A DNA stretch of 36,514 nucleotides from Bacillota bacterium (GCA_023388195.1 JAEWGR010000138.1:1-36514); one strand, 5' to 3'; counted from the stretch's first letter, positions 22,668 through 31,186 are shown. Notes: generated by a model not told the origin, from the sequence alone. Translations and numbers: made by a program.

Positions 22668-23960
22668 ATGATTGAACGTTATACGTATCCCGAGATGGGG
22701 CGTATTTGGACTGACGAAAATGAATTCCAAACAATGCTTGATATTGAAATCGCAGCGTGTGAGGCTATGGCCAAGCTGGGACAGATTCCGGCTGAAGCTG
22801 TACCTGTTATTAAGGAGAAAGCTACGTTTTCAGTAGAGCGTATACGTGAAATTGAAAAGGAAACCCGCCACGACATTTTGGCATTTTTGACCGCTGTGGC
22901 TGAGAATGTGGGTGAACCGGCAAAATATATTCACATGGGATTAACTTCAAGTGATGTAAAGGACACCGCTTTAGGCGTGATGATGAAGCAGGCTGCTGAT
23001 ATCATCATCGATGATCTTATTAAATTGCGTGATATATTGAAACGGCGGGCAGCAGAACATAAGTATACGGCGATGATCGGCCGCACACATGGGATTCATG
23101 CTGAGCCGCTTACCCTTGGTCTGAAATTTGCATTATGGATGGATGAGACTGAACGCAATATCGAACGTGTAAAACGTGCCAGGGACACTGTAGCTATTGG
23201 CAAACTATCCGGTGCTGTAGGCACCTATGCCAACATTGATCCGTATATAGAAACGTATGTATGTCAGCAAATGGGAATTAAAGCCGCTAAACTGGCTACT
23301 CAGGTTATTCAGCGTGACCGTCATGCGGAATTTGTGACTGCACTGGCCATTGTCGCTGGATCATTAGATAAATTCGCTACTGAAATTAGAAATTTACAAC
23401 GTACTGATATTCGGGAAGCAGAAGAGTATTTCCACCCGGGGCAAAAGGGATCTTCAGCTATGCCGCATAAACGCAATCCAATTACGTGTGAACGGGTGAC
23501 CGGTTTGGCCAGGGTAGTACGGGGCCATGCTATGTCTGCTCTTGAAGATATGCCGCTTTGGCATGAGCGTGATATCTCCCACTCCTCGGTAGAGCGGGTT
23601 ATTTTGCCTGACAGCACTATTTTGGTAGATTATATGCTGCGGATTTTTACTGACGTAGTTGATCGTCTGCTGGTTTATCCTGAGGCAATGAAAGCTAATA
23701 TAGAAAAAACGGGCGGCTTGATTTTTAGCCAGCGTGTGTTGTTAAAGCTTGTTGACAAAGGAGCTGTGCGGGAGGATGCTTACCGCTGGGTACAGCGTAA
23801 TGCTATGGCCAGATGGCTGGAAGGTGCAGACTTCAAAACTAATGTAATTGCTGATCCTGATATTAAGCAGTACCTTAACGCCTCTGATATCGAGGAGTGT
23901 TTCGAGTATTCCTATTATCTGCGGCATGTAGATACTATTATGGCGCGTTTTGGGTTATAG
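22668..23960 (+). CDS. purB: Adenylosuccinate lyase
   Basis: This 430-aa fumarase/aspartase superfamily enzyme cleaves SAICAR to AICAR plus fumarate and adenylosuccinate to AMP plus fumarate. It has the N-terminal substrate region RYTYPEMGRIW, the motif TSSDVKDTALG, GRTHGIHAEPLTLGLK, and the signature loop SSAMPHKRNP at residues 262-271 with the catalytic serine. The start is ATG 22668 after GGAAAGCGAAG. purA follows after 43 nt, so both AMP-branch steps are co-transcribed. Confidence 0.97.
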   Translation: MIERYTYPEMGRIWTDENEFQTMLDIEIAACEAMAKLGQIPAEAVPVIKEKATFSVERIREIEKETRHDILAFLTAVAENVGEPAKYIHMGLTSSDVKDTALGVMMKQAADIIIDDLIKLRDILKRRAAEHKYTAMIGRTHGIHAEPLTLGLKFALWMDETERNIERVKRARDTVAIGKLSGAVGTYANIDPYIETYVCQQMGIKAAKLATQVIQRDRHAEFVTALAIVAGSLDKFATEIRNLQRTDIREAEEYFHPGQKGSSAMPHKRNPITCERVTGLARVVRGHAMSALEDMPLWHERDISHSSVERVILPDSTILVDYMLRIFTDVVDRLLVYPEAMKANIEKTGGLIFSQRVLLKLVDKGAVREDAYRWVQRNAMARWLEGADFKTNVIADPDIKQYLNASDIEECFEYSYYLRHVDTIMARFGL

Positions 23961-24003
23961 GGAGAGTATTTATTATCCAGTTGCGTAGGAAAGGATTGAT
24001 TAG

Positions 24004-25287
24004 ATGTCTTCTGTAGTTGTTATTGGCACTCAATGGGGTGACGAAGGTAAAGGCAAAATCGTTGATTTTCTGGCCGAACAAGCCAGTGTGGTTGTACGTT
24101 ATCAAGGTGGTAATAATGCCGGGCATACGGTTGTTGTTAACGGTACAGAGTTTAAACTGCATTTGCTGCCGTCAGGAATATTATATTCTGGTAAAACCTG
24201 CGTAGTTGGTAACGGGGTAGTTATTGATCCGGCCGTGATGCTTAAAGAATTGAAGAGCATGCAAGATAAGGGGATTGACACTTCGGGGCTTAAAGTCTCA
24301 AATCGTGCCCATGTAATTATGCCATATCACCGGTTACTGGACGAAGTGGAAGAAGAGTCCCGCGGCGACCGGAAAATTGGTACCACTAAACGTGGTATCG
24401 GCCCCTGTTATATGGACAAAAACTCCCGCGCTGGCATCCGGATGGTAGATTTAATGGATGAAGAAGAGTTTTGCTTAAAGCTTGAATATAATTTAGAGGC
24501 TAAGAATCATTTGCTTAAAGCGGTGTACGGTGTTGAAGGCTTTGATTATGAGCAAGTAAAACAAGAATATTTGGAATATGCCCGTCAGCTTAAACCTTAT
24601 GTTACTGATACGGCTGCGGTACTGCACGCAGCGATTAAAAATAACGAAAAGGTTCTTTTTGAAGGGGCCCAGGCTACACTGCTTGATTTAGATCATGGAA
24701 CTTATCCTTATGTAACCTCCTCACACCCAATCGCGGGCGGAGCTTGTATTGGTGCCGGGGTAGGGCCAACACAAATTAATAAAGTAATTGGCGTTGTCAA
24801 GGCGTATACGACCCGCGTGGGTGAAGGTCCATTTCCAACTGAGCTTCATGATGAAATTGGTCAAACCATCCGGGAGCGGGGGCACGAGTATGGGACGACA
24901 ACTGGCCGTCCACGCCGTTGCGGCTGGTTGGATGCTTGTGTTGTCCGCTATGCGGGGTATGTCAGCGGCATAGATTATATGGCTATTACCCGCCTGGATA
25001 TTCTTGACGGCTTGAAAACTCTTAAAATTTGTACCGGTTATGAGTATAATGGTGAAATCCTGAATGAATTTCCTGCCAGCCTTAAAGTATTAGCCCAGGT
25101 AAAACCCATCTATGAGGAATTGCCAGGCTGGGATGAACCAACTAGTGATATTCGCAAATATGAAGATCTTCCCCTGAATGCCCGCCGCTACATTGAGCGT
25201 TTAAGTGAGACTAGCGGTATCGGTATTGGGATCGTTTCTGTAGGTCCTGGACGCGAGCAAACGATTATAATTGAGAATATGTTCTAG
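24004..25287 (+). CDS. purA: Adenylosuccinate synthetase
   Basis: This 427-aa enzyme makes adenylosuccinate from IMP, aspartate and GTP. The P-loop GTQWGDEGKGK (residues 8-18) carries the catalytic Asp13. Further motifs are QGGNNAGHTVV, GTTKRGIGPCYMDK, GVGPTQINKVIGVVKAYTTRVGEGPFPTEL and GRPRRCGWLD. The C-terminus VSVGPGREQTI is complete. ATG at 24004 follows GGAAAGGATTG. Confidence 0.98.
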   Translation: MSSVVVIGTQWGDEGKGKIVDFLAEQASVVVRYQGGNNAGHTVVVNGTEFKLHLLPSGILYSGKTCVVGNGVVIDPAVMLKELKSMQDKGIDTSGLKVSNRAHVIMPYHRLLDEVEEESRGDRKIGTTKRGIGPCYMDKNSRAGIRMVDLMDEEEFCLKLEYNLEAKNHLLKAVYGVEGFDYEQVKQEYLEYARQLKPYVTDTAAVLHAAIKNNEKVLFEGAQATLLDLDHGTYPYVTSSHPIAGGACIGAGVGPTQINKVIGVVKAYTTRVGEGPFPTELHDEIGQTIRERGHEYGTTTGRPRRCGWLDACVVRYAGYVSGIDYMAITRLDILDGLKTLKICTGYEYNGEILNEFPASLKVLAQVKPIYEELPGWDEPTSDIRKYEDLPLNARRYIERLSETSGIGIGIVSVGPGREQTIIIENMF

Positions 25288-25295
25288 TTTGGTAT

Positions 25296-25328
25296 GAAAT
25301 AACCTGCGGCAATGCTGCAGGTTATTTC
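25296..25328 (+). terminator. purBA terminator
   Basis: GAAATAACCTGC (25296-25307) pairs perfectly with GCAGGTTATTTC (25317-25328). It has AT-rich flanks in both directions and could work bidirectionally. Confidence 0.85.
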
Positions 25329-25350
25329 ATTGCCTGATCAGCAAGCATAT

Positions 25351-25407
25351 GGTTTCTGATCATAAGTAAGCAGGACTATAGGGCACAAGCCAAGTCATTT
25401 TTTATCG
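25351..25407 (+). repeat. Intergenic structured repeat, copy E (shortened)
   Basis: The first 20 bases equal the start of copy C (11651-11670). The central TTCT hairpin is missing; GACT/AGTC and GG/CC close a hairpin with the loop GCACAAG, followed by ATTTTTTATC. It looks like an internally deleted copy, between the purA terminator and the tRNA promoter. Confidence 0.6.
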
Positions 25408-25442
25408 AAGAGTGTGGTCGCGTAGTCCTAAATAAAATTTTA

Positions 25443-25471
25443 TTGACAAGCCTGTCGATATCTTGTATAAT
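25443..25471 (+). promoter_or_regulatory. Consensus promoter of the Lys-Glu-Val tRNA operon
   Basis: TTGACA (25443-25448), a 17-nt spacer and TATAAT (25466-25471) are a perfect sigma-A promoter. The predicted start is about 10 nt before tRNA-Lys. Confidence 0.92.
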
Positions 25472-25487
25472 TTTATCTTGTGAAGAC

Positions 25488-25563
25488 GATCCACTAGCTC
25501 AGTCGGTAGAGCACCTGACTTTTAATCAGGGTGTCCCGCGTTCGAGTCGCGGGTGGATCACCA
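25488..25563 (+). tRNA. tRNA-Lys (anticodon TTT)
   Basis: The 76-nt cloverleaf has acceptor GATCCAC/GTGGATC, anticodon stem CCTGA/TCAGG with loop CTTTTAA, TTCGAGTC in the T arm and an encoded CCA. It is the first gene of the tRNA operon. Confidence 0.97.
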
Positions 25564-25568
25564 TTTTT

Positions 25569-25643
25569 GGCCCGTTGGTCAAGCGGTTAAGACACCGCCC
25601 TTTCACGGCGGTATCAAGGGTTCGATTCCCTTACGGGTCACCA
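25569..25643 (+). tRNA. tRNA-Glu (anticodon TTC)
   Basis: The 75-nt cloverleaf has acceptor GGCCCGT/ACGGGTC with one G-T pair, anticodon stem CCGCC/GGCGG with loop CTTTCAC, T arm GGGTTCGATTCCC and an encoded CCA. It lies 5 nt after tRNA-Lys. Confidence 0.97.
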
Positions 25644-25647
25644 TAAG

Positions 25648-25805
25648 CCGAGAGCCAGGTTCTTGGGAGCGGAAGCGACGCAAGAACCTGCGCGAATCGC
25701 TTAGTTCTGGGCGATAGCGATAAGCAGAGAACCCAAGAAGGCGAGCCATCAGGCGAAGACTGATTGGTGTGAATCGCTTAGTTCTGAGCGGTAGCGAAGA
25801 ACCTC
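25648..25805 (+). repeat. Palindromic repeat cassette inside the tRNA operon
   Basis: CAGGTTCTTG (25656-25665) pairs with CAAGAACCTG (25681-25690). The 16-nt unit GAATCGCTTAGTTCTG occurs twice (25694-25709 and 25771-25786), each followed by a GCG-rich stretch (GCGATAGCGA, GCGGTAGCGA) and a GAGAACC or AAGAACC end. The second copy folds as GTTCT/AGAAC. It separates tRNA-Glu from tRNA-Val by 180 nt. It probably belongs to a dispersed palindromic family, but no second locus is in this window. Confidence 0.65.
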
Positions 25806-25823
25806 CATTCTTAATAATTATCC

Positions 25824-25898
<75 letters not shown>

Positions 25899-25899
<1 letters not shown>

Positions 25900-25932
25900 A
25901 AAAGAACCTTTATTCTTTAAAGGTTCTTTTTC
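25899..25932 (+). terminator. tRNA operon terminator
   Basis: AAAAAGAACCTTTA pairs with TAAAGGTTCTTTTT around a short loop; the 3' arm ends in a T run. Confidence 0.88.
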
Positions 25933-26326
25933 TATTCTCTAAATATATAAATCAATGCTGTGACAGAAACGACGTATCCCAAAAGGCCACCGAACGCCTT
26001 CTACCATCGTGTCAAAGCACTTGGTACTGAGCAAGCCTTACCCATGGTTGAAAAGGTTCAGAATATTAAATAATAACTTAAGCGTTTCGGTATCGGATTA
26101 TTGCATTTGAGGAAGGATATTTTGCGTCTCAGTAAAGCATTGTGGAAGAGATGGAAGGCTCCAAGCTATAATAATGGTGTAGTTCATGAATTCACAAGAG
26201 CAGGCATGTTGCTTTGGCGCCGGGGGAACTGCCTGAAAAGTAGTGGGAATATTTAATAAATATTAAGTCTCTTAGTGATTTCATGAATTCTTATGTAAGG
26301 ACATGAATATAAAGGGGTGTTCTCGT
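25933..26326 (+). other. Intergenic region tRNA-Val to OFA transporter
   Basis: It holds decayed repeat F, a TATAAT at 26167-26172 without a good -35, an 11-bp direct repeat TTCATGAATTC (26183-26193 and 26280-26290; the core TTCATGAA is itself palindromic) and the inverted repeat AATATTTA/TAAATATT (26248-26264). The last three could be operators for the transporter. No credible gene is seen. Confidence 0.5.
25970..26036 (+). repeat. Intergenic structured repeat, diverged copy F
   Basis: CCCAAAAGGCCACCG, then GCCTTCTACC, then ACTTGGTACTGAGCAAG keep the order and spacing of copies B and D, but the stems are largely lost. The same bases also read as a 37-codon frame from GTG at 25972 without ribosome binding site. 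I treat it as a decayed copy, with low certainty. Confidence 0.35.
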
Positions 26327-27577
26327 ATGGAGGGAAAAAGCTACCCTAACCGCTGGCTGATTGCGTTAGCTGGAATAGTAATGCAGATCTGCTTAGGTAC
26401 TGTATATGGATGGAGCGTATTTACTAAGCCATTGATGGCTGCACACAACTGGAGTAATGCTGATGTTACATTAACTTTCACAATTGCTATTGGTTGTCTG
26501 GCGATTTCGAGTGCCGCCGGTGGTTATATTCTTGATACAAAAGGGGCGCGTATTGTTGCTACAATCGGTGGTGTTCTCTTTGGTCTTGGTACTCTTATCA
26601 CAGGCTATGGCGACCAGATTGGCTCGCTTACGGTAATTTATCTTGGCTATGGACTAGTCTGTGGATTGGGCCTGGGCTTTGGCTATATTACCCCGATTGC
26701 CACGTTGGTTAAGTGGTTCCCGGACAAAAGAGGACTCATTACTGGTTTAGCCGTAATGGGGTTTGGTCTTGGCTCGCTTATGCTTACGCTGCTTTCGCCG
26801 GGAATGATTGCAAGTATGGGCACCGCTATGACCTTTTATATCTTTGGTGCGATTTTCCTAGTGGCAGTCACAGCCGCTGCTCAGCTTATGGTTGAACCAC
26901 CGCCTGGCTATGTGCCAGCCGGCTGGGTATCTCCAAGCGGCAAAGCAGCAGCAGCAGGCATGACTTTGGGTGAGGCTGTCAGCTCCAAGTATTTCTACCT
27001 CCTGTGGGCAATGCTGTTTATCAATATTACTGCTGGTATTGCTCTTATTTCCCAGGCTTCTCCTATGGCTCAGGATCTCATGCCCAGCTCAATGAGCGCT
27101 GCTGAAAAGGCAATGCAGGCAGGGGCTATTCTTGGTATATTTGCAATAGTTAATGGGTTAGGCCGGCTATTTTGGGCTTCTGCCTCAGATAAAATTGGCC
27201 GCCGTACTGTATTTCTTATCCTGTTTGGTACACAGGCCGTGGCTTTCTATTTCTTGTCCAGTACGAAAGACATGACTTTATTTACTATAATCTGTTCCTA
27301 TATTTATGCCTGCTATGGTGGTGGCTTTGCCACGATGCCTGCTTATGCAGCCGATGTTTTTGGCACAAAATATGTTGGCCGGATCTATGGTTGGATGTTA
27401 ACCGCCTGGGGGGCCGCAGGGATAATGGGACCCATGCTGTTTGCCCGGATCCGTCAGTCATCAGGCAACTATAGTGAGGCGCTTGTTATTACTTCCATTG
27501 CCTTGGCTGTGGCGATACTCTTACCTATATTATCTGCTCCTCCCAAAGCTAAGATTGAGAGTGGGAAAACCGTATAG
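26327..27577 (+). CDS. MFS transporter, oxalate/formate antiporter (OFA) family
   Basis: This protein of about 416 aa has 12 predicted helices. N-terminal RWLIALAGIVMQICLGTVYG, then WSVFTKPL, and the later GLGRLFWASASDKIGRR are typical of OFA-family carriers, which exchange or import small carboxylates. ATG at 26327 is chosen over 26303 because AAAGGGG lies 10 nt before it and the protein then begins MEGKSYPNRW. The gene is convergent with the Cache protein and LytS/LytTR genes, which may control it. The substrate (oxalate, formate, lactate or pyruvate) cannot be read from sequence. Confidence 0.87.
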   Translation: MEGKSYPNRWLIALAGIVMQICLGTVYGWSVFTKPLMAAHNWSNADVTLTFTIAIGCLAISSAAGGYILDTKGARIVATIGGVLFGLGTLITGYGDQIGSLTVIYLGYGLVCGLGLGFGYITPIATLVKWFPDKRGLITGLAVMGFGLGSLMLTLLSPGMIASMGTAMTFYIFGAIFLVAVTAAAQLMVEPPPGYVPAGWVSPSGKAAAAGMTLGEAVSSKYFYLLWAMLFINITAGIALISQASPMAQDLMPSSMSAAEKAMQAGAILGIFAIVNGLGRLFWASASDKIGRRTVFLILFGTQAVAFYFLSSTKDMTLFTIICSYIYACYGGGFATMPAYAADVFGTKYVGRIYGWMLTAWGAAGIMGPMLFARIRQSSGNYSEALVITSIALAVAILLPILSAPPKAKIESGKTV

Positions 27578-27594
27578 TAAATTGTCTCCTTTTG

Positions 27595-27638
27595 CAAAGA
27601 AGAGACGGCACCTTTGCTAAGGCGGCGTCTCTTCTTTG
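27595..27638. terminator. Shared 3' hairpin between convergent genes
   Basis: CAAAGAAGAGACG (27595-27607) pairs perfectly with CGTCTCTTCTTTG (27626-27638). There is no T run on either strand. The minus-strand Cache gene ends inside its loop. Confidence 0.7.
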
Positions 27639-28303
27639 TGATGATGTGGTGTTGTCCAGCGTGGGCTGGAATAGCTGGCCGATGCGGTAGACCAGGCATC
27701 TACTGAGATAAAGCAAGTAGCAGCGAGGGCAAATAGCAGAGCAATACGGGTAGATAAAACTGCGACTGCGGTAAAGCTGTGTTTGAGCTGATCGGCAAAG
27801 TTCTTAGATACACCAATATAAAACATACCGATAATCTGTCCAGCATCATTTTTGATTGGGGCATAGCAAGTCTGATATTTAATGCCGATTACCTCAGCCT
27901 CACCTGTATAAATTCCCCCGTCCAGTACGGTTTGGGTAACATAATCAGCTGCCTGTGTTCCTGTAACCCTGCTGCCCTCTCTGATGATATTAGTGGCAAC
28001 GCGGGTATTATTTAAAAAGATAGTGACAGTGTCATCTGTTAAACGGCCAATTTTATCCACTAGTTCATTATCGTCATTGATTCGATGCTGGCCTTTATAA
28101 AGTTTTCCATTTTCTATGTGCCATGAACCAGGGCGCATATAGTCTGCTATTTCAAGTGCTGTGGCCAGGTCTGATTTAGCTTTCTCGGAAATTGCCACTT
28201 CAATTTGAATCTGCATGTCGCGGATAATGACAATACCTACGGACAGGGAAACGATCAGGGCTACACCGACAAAAAATACTGTAAGTCTTGTTTTTAAGCT
28301 CAA
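27617..28303 (-). CDS. Membrane-anchored Cache-domain protein without output domain
   Basis: In this 228-aa protein helix 1 (residues 8-28) is followed by an extracytoplasmic single-Cache domain (about 30-180: ALEIADYMRPGSWHIENGKL, VTIFLNNTRVATNI, YAPIKNDAGQIIGMFYIGVS). Helix 2 covers about 188-208. The rest, ending HHHKEETPP, is encoded by the terminator arm and has no HAMP, kinase or MCP domain. It resembles the sensor half of a chemoreceptor. The TTG start is used; GGAGG at 28315-28320 lies 12 nt away, rather far. It follows the LytTR gene by 26 nt, so it is probably co-transcribed and may sense a ligand for the system. Truncation or an old frameshift near 27700 is possible. Confidence 0.75.
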   Translation of the reverse strand: MSLKTRLTVFFVGVALIVSLSVGIVIIRDMQIQIEVAISEKAKSDLATALEIADYMRPGSWHIENGKLYKGQHRINDDNELVDKIGRLTDDTVTIFLNNTRVATNIIREGSRVTGTQAADYVTQTVLDGGIYTGEAEVIGIKYQTCYAPIKNDAGQIIGMFYIGVSKNFADQLKHSFTAVAVLSTRIALLFALAATCFISVDAWSTASASYSSPRWTTPHHHKEETPP

Positions 28304-28329
28304 TGACTTAATAAACCTCCTGTATTTAT

Positions 28330-29058
28330 TTACTTGAGGCCAAGCGCAATCTTGAGATGTTTTACCCGGGTGCGGCTAACAGGGACTTCTTGTTTATTTA
28401 GATCATTCATGCGCAGCAGATAGGAACCATGAAACCATGGAGTAATCTCCAATACTTCATCCAGATTAATAATATACTGGCGATGTATGCGGAGGAAATT
28501 AGGTTCTGTTAATAGGTTATCAAATTCCTGTAAGGTCAGCATAGCTGAAAATTCAACGCTGCGAGTGCGAACAAAGACATCCTTTTCTTTTACATAAATG
28601 AAGACGATGTCTTTTTTATTTACGGGCACAATTTTACCGCCCGATAATACGCAGACTTTCGCAATTTGAGTTCCCCGGTCGCTGGCTGTTTTAGCGGAAA
28701 GATTGCGTATCTTTGCCAAGACGTTTCCTAATTTTTCTTCAGTAATGGGTTTGGTAACATAACCAACGGCGGGGGTGGAAAAGGCCTCGATAGCGTGTTC
28801 CGTGTGAGCGGTAATAAAAACAATATAGGGCACTTTAGTCATACTATTAAGTTTTTGCGCCATCTCCAGGCCAGTCATACCGGGTATAATGACATCTAAA
28901 AATACAATGTCAGGCTTTTTTTCCAGGATATAAATAAGTGCGTCGACACAATTTGTAAATTTGGCACATACCTCGATGTCCCCCCGTTGATTCAGCAAAT
29001 ACTCAATTTCATCACAAATAGGCTGCTCATCGTCAATAATTACAGCTTTTGTTTTCAC
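28330..29058 (-). CDS. LytTR-family response regulator
   Basis: This 242-aa protein has a receiver domain at residues 3-120, with acidic pair D9/D10, phospho-acceptor Asp55 (VFLDV), T83-type switch (FITAHT) and Lys104-type (VTKPI). A LytTR DNA-binding domain (about 142-240) contains FIYVKEKDVFVRTRS and FLRIHRQYIINLDEVLEI. The GTG start overlaps the kinase stop by four bases (GTGA), so the pair is translationally coupled. LytTR regulators bind tandem 9-bp sites upstream of transporter or cell-wall genes; the OFA transporter next door is a likely target, by inference. Confidence 0.94.
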   Translation of the reverse strand: MKTKAVIIDDEQPICDEIEYLLNQRGDIEVCAKFTNCVDALIYILEKKPDIVFLDVIIPGMTGLEMAQKLNSMTKVPYIVFITAHTEHAIEAFSTPAVGYVTKPITEEKLGNVLAKIRNLSAKTASDRGTQIAKVCVLSGGKIVPVNKKDIVFIYVKEKDVFVRTRSVEFSAMLTLQEFDNLLTEPNFLRIHRQYIINLDEVLEITPWFHGSYLLRMNDLNKQEVPVSRTRVKHLKIALGLK

Positions 29059-30758
29059 GATGCACCACTCACTTTCTGTTTAGATATTACCGGGTACTTG
29101 GCTGGCATTTGCAGCCTGATTTCTGTACCAAAAGGGGGATTGGATGCTATAGTAAGACCGTTATCCGGACCGTAGAGGCTTGTCAGTCGCTTATGAACAT
29201 TTAGCAGACCAATGCCATCACAATCGCCTGCCTGGATCTGGGCCTGTATTTCCAGGGGGATCCCAACACCATTGTCTGTAACTGTAATAATCAGTGAATT
29301 GGCCTCGATAGAAGCCTCAATTGCGAGTAAACAGTGGCCTAGCTTAGGAAATAGGCCATGATTTAGGGCATTCTCCACTAACGGCTGGAGTGAGAGCGCT
29401 GGCACAAGTGCATTGTAGGCAGCATCTTCAACATGAACCGCAACATCTAACCTGTCGCCAAACCGTGATCTGGCAATTTCGAGATAGGCAGTGACTGCAG
29501 TTAGTTCATCCTGCAGCGTGAGAAAGTCTTCCTGATTAGAATAAGCACGATGCATTAGCGTTGCCAAACTGCCTAACAAACTGCGGGCCTTATCGGGATC
29601 GGTGCGGCAAAAGGACATAATTATATTAATTGTATTAAAAAGAAAATGAGGGTTGATTTGAGCTCTAAGTAGTTTTAATTCAGCTTTCTCGCGCATTTTT
29701 CGTTGTTCGTCAATCTCGGCCAACTGAATTTGCACTGATAATAGATTGGCAATACCGTTAGCAATGCGAATATCCAGCTCCGACACGGTTTCATTGTTGA
29801 CCCTGGCGAGTTCGATTGTGCCTACGACCTTGTTGCCTGTAAATAAAGGCACTACAACCCCTGCCTGCAGCGGGCAGTGTAAAACAGGGCAGCCCCGGTC
29901 TGTAGGCGCATTAATAACTTTCATTACTCTATTGCTGATGGCTTCCTTAACAGCCGCAGATATAATCGGTTCTCCCGGTTTATGATGTTCGGCACCTTGG
30001 CCAATGAATGCCAGGCGTTTGTACCTGCCGGTAATGGAAACGGCATCTACTTTAGTGAGTTCATAGATAATTCGGGCAGTAACGGTTGCGGAATGAGTAT
30101 TAAAACCCAGGCGAAGATACGGAAGGGTGCGGCTGGCAATATTTAGTGACAATTGCGCCGCTCTGGCACCATAAATATCCTGCTCCGCCTCGATCCAGTT
30201 AACAATAAACGGAAAGATCCAAACACCGGCAACACTGACGATCATTGTAGGGATAGCAGATTTTATGATGAAGGCAGCAAGTGCGGTTTCGGCCGAAAAT
30301 AATGTATATATAGTGAGTTGGCATAATTCCGCAACCAGGGCCATACTTGCACCTGTAAGCGGAGTCAATTGATGCAACCCTAATTGGAATCGTACAAGTC
30401 CGGATAATGTACCAATAAAAACAATATAGAATGCTAAAGCGGTTCCTAGCATTTCTGTAAAGAGCATATATGCACTGCAGATAATCCCAACGCTGAAACC
30501 TGTGACGGGGCCGCCGGCGATACCTGATAAGAGTAAGGCAATCAAGCGGGTAGTAATGAGTGGTTCACCCCAGGGAAGGGCGCTGTAACTACCTGTTATC
30601 GCCAGGAAAGAGAATAAAATGATGAGCGGGAACTGGCTTGGCAAATGGAAGGGATACCTGGTACAACGCATAATGAAACGGCTGCGCCCTGTGAGATAGG
30701 CCGTCATGGCAATAAAGGACAATGCACTTATTGATTCTAGCAGAGTAAAAATTGTCAT
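29055..30758 (-). CDS. LytS-type sensor histidine kinase
   Basis: This 567-aa protein has a 5TMR-LYT membrane sensor (residues 1-195, with NxxxG-like loops such as GIAGGPVTGFSVGII), a GAF domain (about 215-345) and a His_kinase domain with His371 in AQINPHFLFNTIN. The HATPase region has SLQPLVENALNHGL and TDNGVGIP. Relatives include LytS and the pyruvate sensor BtsS. ATG at 30758 follows GGGAGG. Together with the LytTR gene and the Cache protein it forms a three-gene minus-strand operon facing an OFA carrier, the arrangement expected for carboxylate sensing. Confidence 0.94.
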   Translation of the reverse strand: MTIFTLLESISALSFIAMTAYLTGRSRFIMRCTRYPFHLPSQFPLIILFSFLAITGSYSALPWGEPLITTRLIALLLSGIAGGPVTGFSVGIICSAYMLFTEMLGTALAFYIVFIGTLSGLVRFQLGLHQLTPLTGASMALVAELCQLTIYTLFSAETALAAFIIKSAIPTMIVSVAGVWIFPFIVNWIEAEQDIYGARAAQLSLNIASRTLPYLRLGFNTHSATVTARIIYELTKVDAVSITGRYKRLAFIGQGAEHHKPGEPIISAAVKEAISNRVMKVINAPTDRGCPVLHCPLQAGVVVPLFTGNKVVGTIELARVNNETVSELDIRIANGIANLLSVQIQLAEIDEQRKMREKAELKLLRAQINPHFLFNTINIIMSFCRTDPDKARSLLGSLATLMHRAYSNQEDFLTLQDELTAVTAYLEIARSRFGDRLDVAVHVEDAAYNALVPALSLQPLVENALNHGLFPKLGHCLLAIEASIEANSLIITVTDNGVGIPLEIQAQIQAGDCDGIGLLNVHKRLTSLYGPDNGLTIASNPPFGTEIRLQMPAKYPVISKQKVSGAS

Positions 30759-30919
30759 AGGTTCCTCCCATACAATCTACAAAGGAATATTCGTCATACG
30801 CAATGATTCCCCCTTTTCAAAAAGCAGAGTTCGTGAATTATTTTTCGAATTTACTGAATAAAATGCAGCGTATTTTTGAGCTATGATTCTTAAATAGACA
30901 ATTACTTATGTATAGCTGC

Positions 30920-30948
30920 TTGACTAATATCCTGGTGTAATATATAAT
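30920..30948 (+). promoter_or_regulatory. Promoter of tRNA-Asp/tRNA-Phe
   Basis: TTGACT (30920-30925), a 17-nt spacer and TATAAT (30943-30948) lie 19 nt before tRNA-Asp. Confidence 0.88.
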
Positions 30949-30966
30949 AGCTTTGTTGGTAAATGC

Positions 30967-31043
30967 GGCCCTGTGGTGTAGCGGTCTAACATGCCGCCCT
31001 GTCACGGCGGAGATCGACGGTTCAAATCCGTTCAGGGTCGCCA
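30967..31043 (+). tRNA. tRNA-Asp (anticodon GTC)
   Basis: The 77-nt cloverleaf has acceptor GGCCCTG/CAGGGTC, anticodon stem CCGCC/GGCGG with loop CTGTCAC, discriminator G as expected for Asp and an encoded CCA. Confidence 0.97.
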
Positions 31044-31064
31044 ACAACCATATACCCCAATAAC

Positions 31065-31140
<76 letters not shown>

Positions 31141-31141
31141 T

Positions 31142-31186
31142 AAGCACTATGGCTAAATTAGTTTTAGCTATAGTGCTTTTTTTTTG
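31142..31186 (+). terminator. tRNA-Asp/Phe terminator
   Basis: AAGCACTATGGCTAAA pairs with TTTAGCTATAGTGCTT, followed by about nine T. Confidence 0.93.

Noticed and set aside
22459..22671. Open plus-strand frame of 70 codons before purB
   Set aside because: It starts in the terminator tail, crosses the consensus purB promoter and lacks a ribosome binding site.
25972..26071. 37-codon frame starting GTG at 25972 (ends in VEKVQNIK)
   Set aside because: It has protein-like composition but no ribosome binding site, and overlaps bases that align with the structured repeat.
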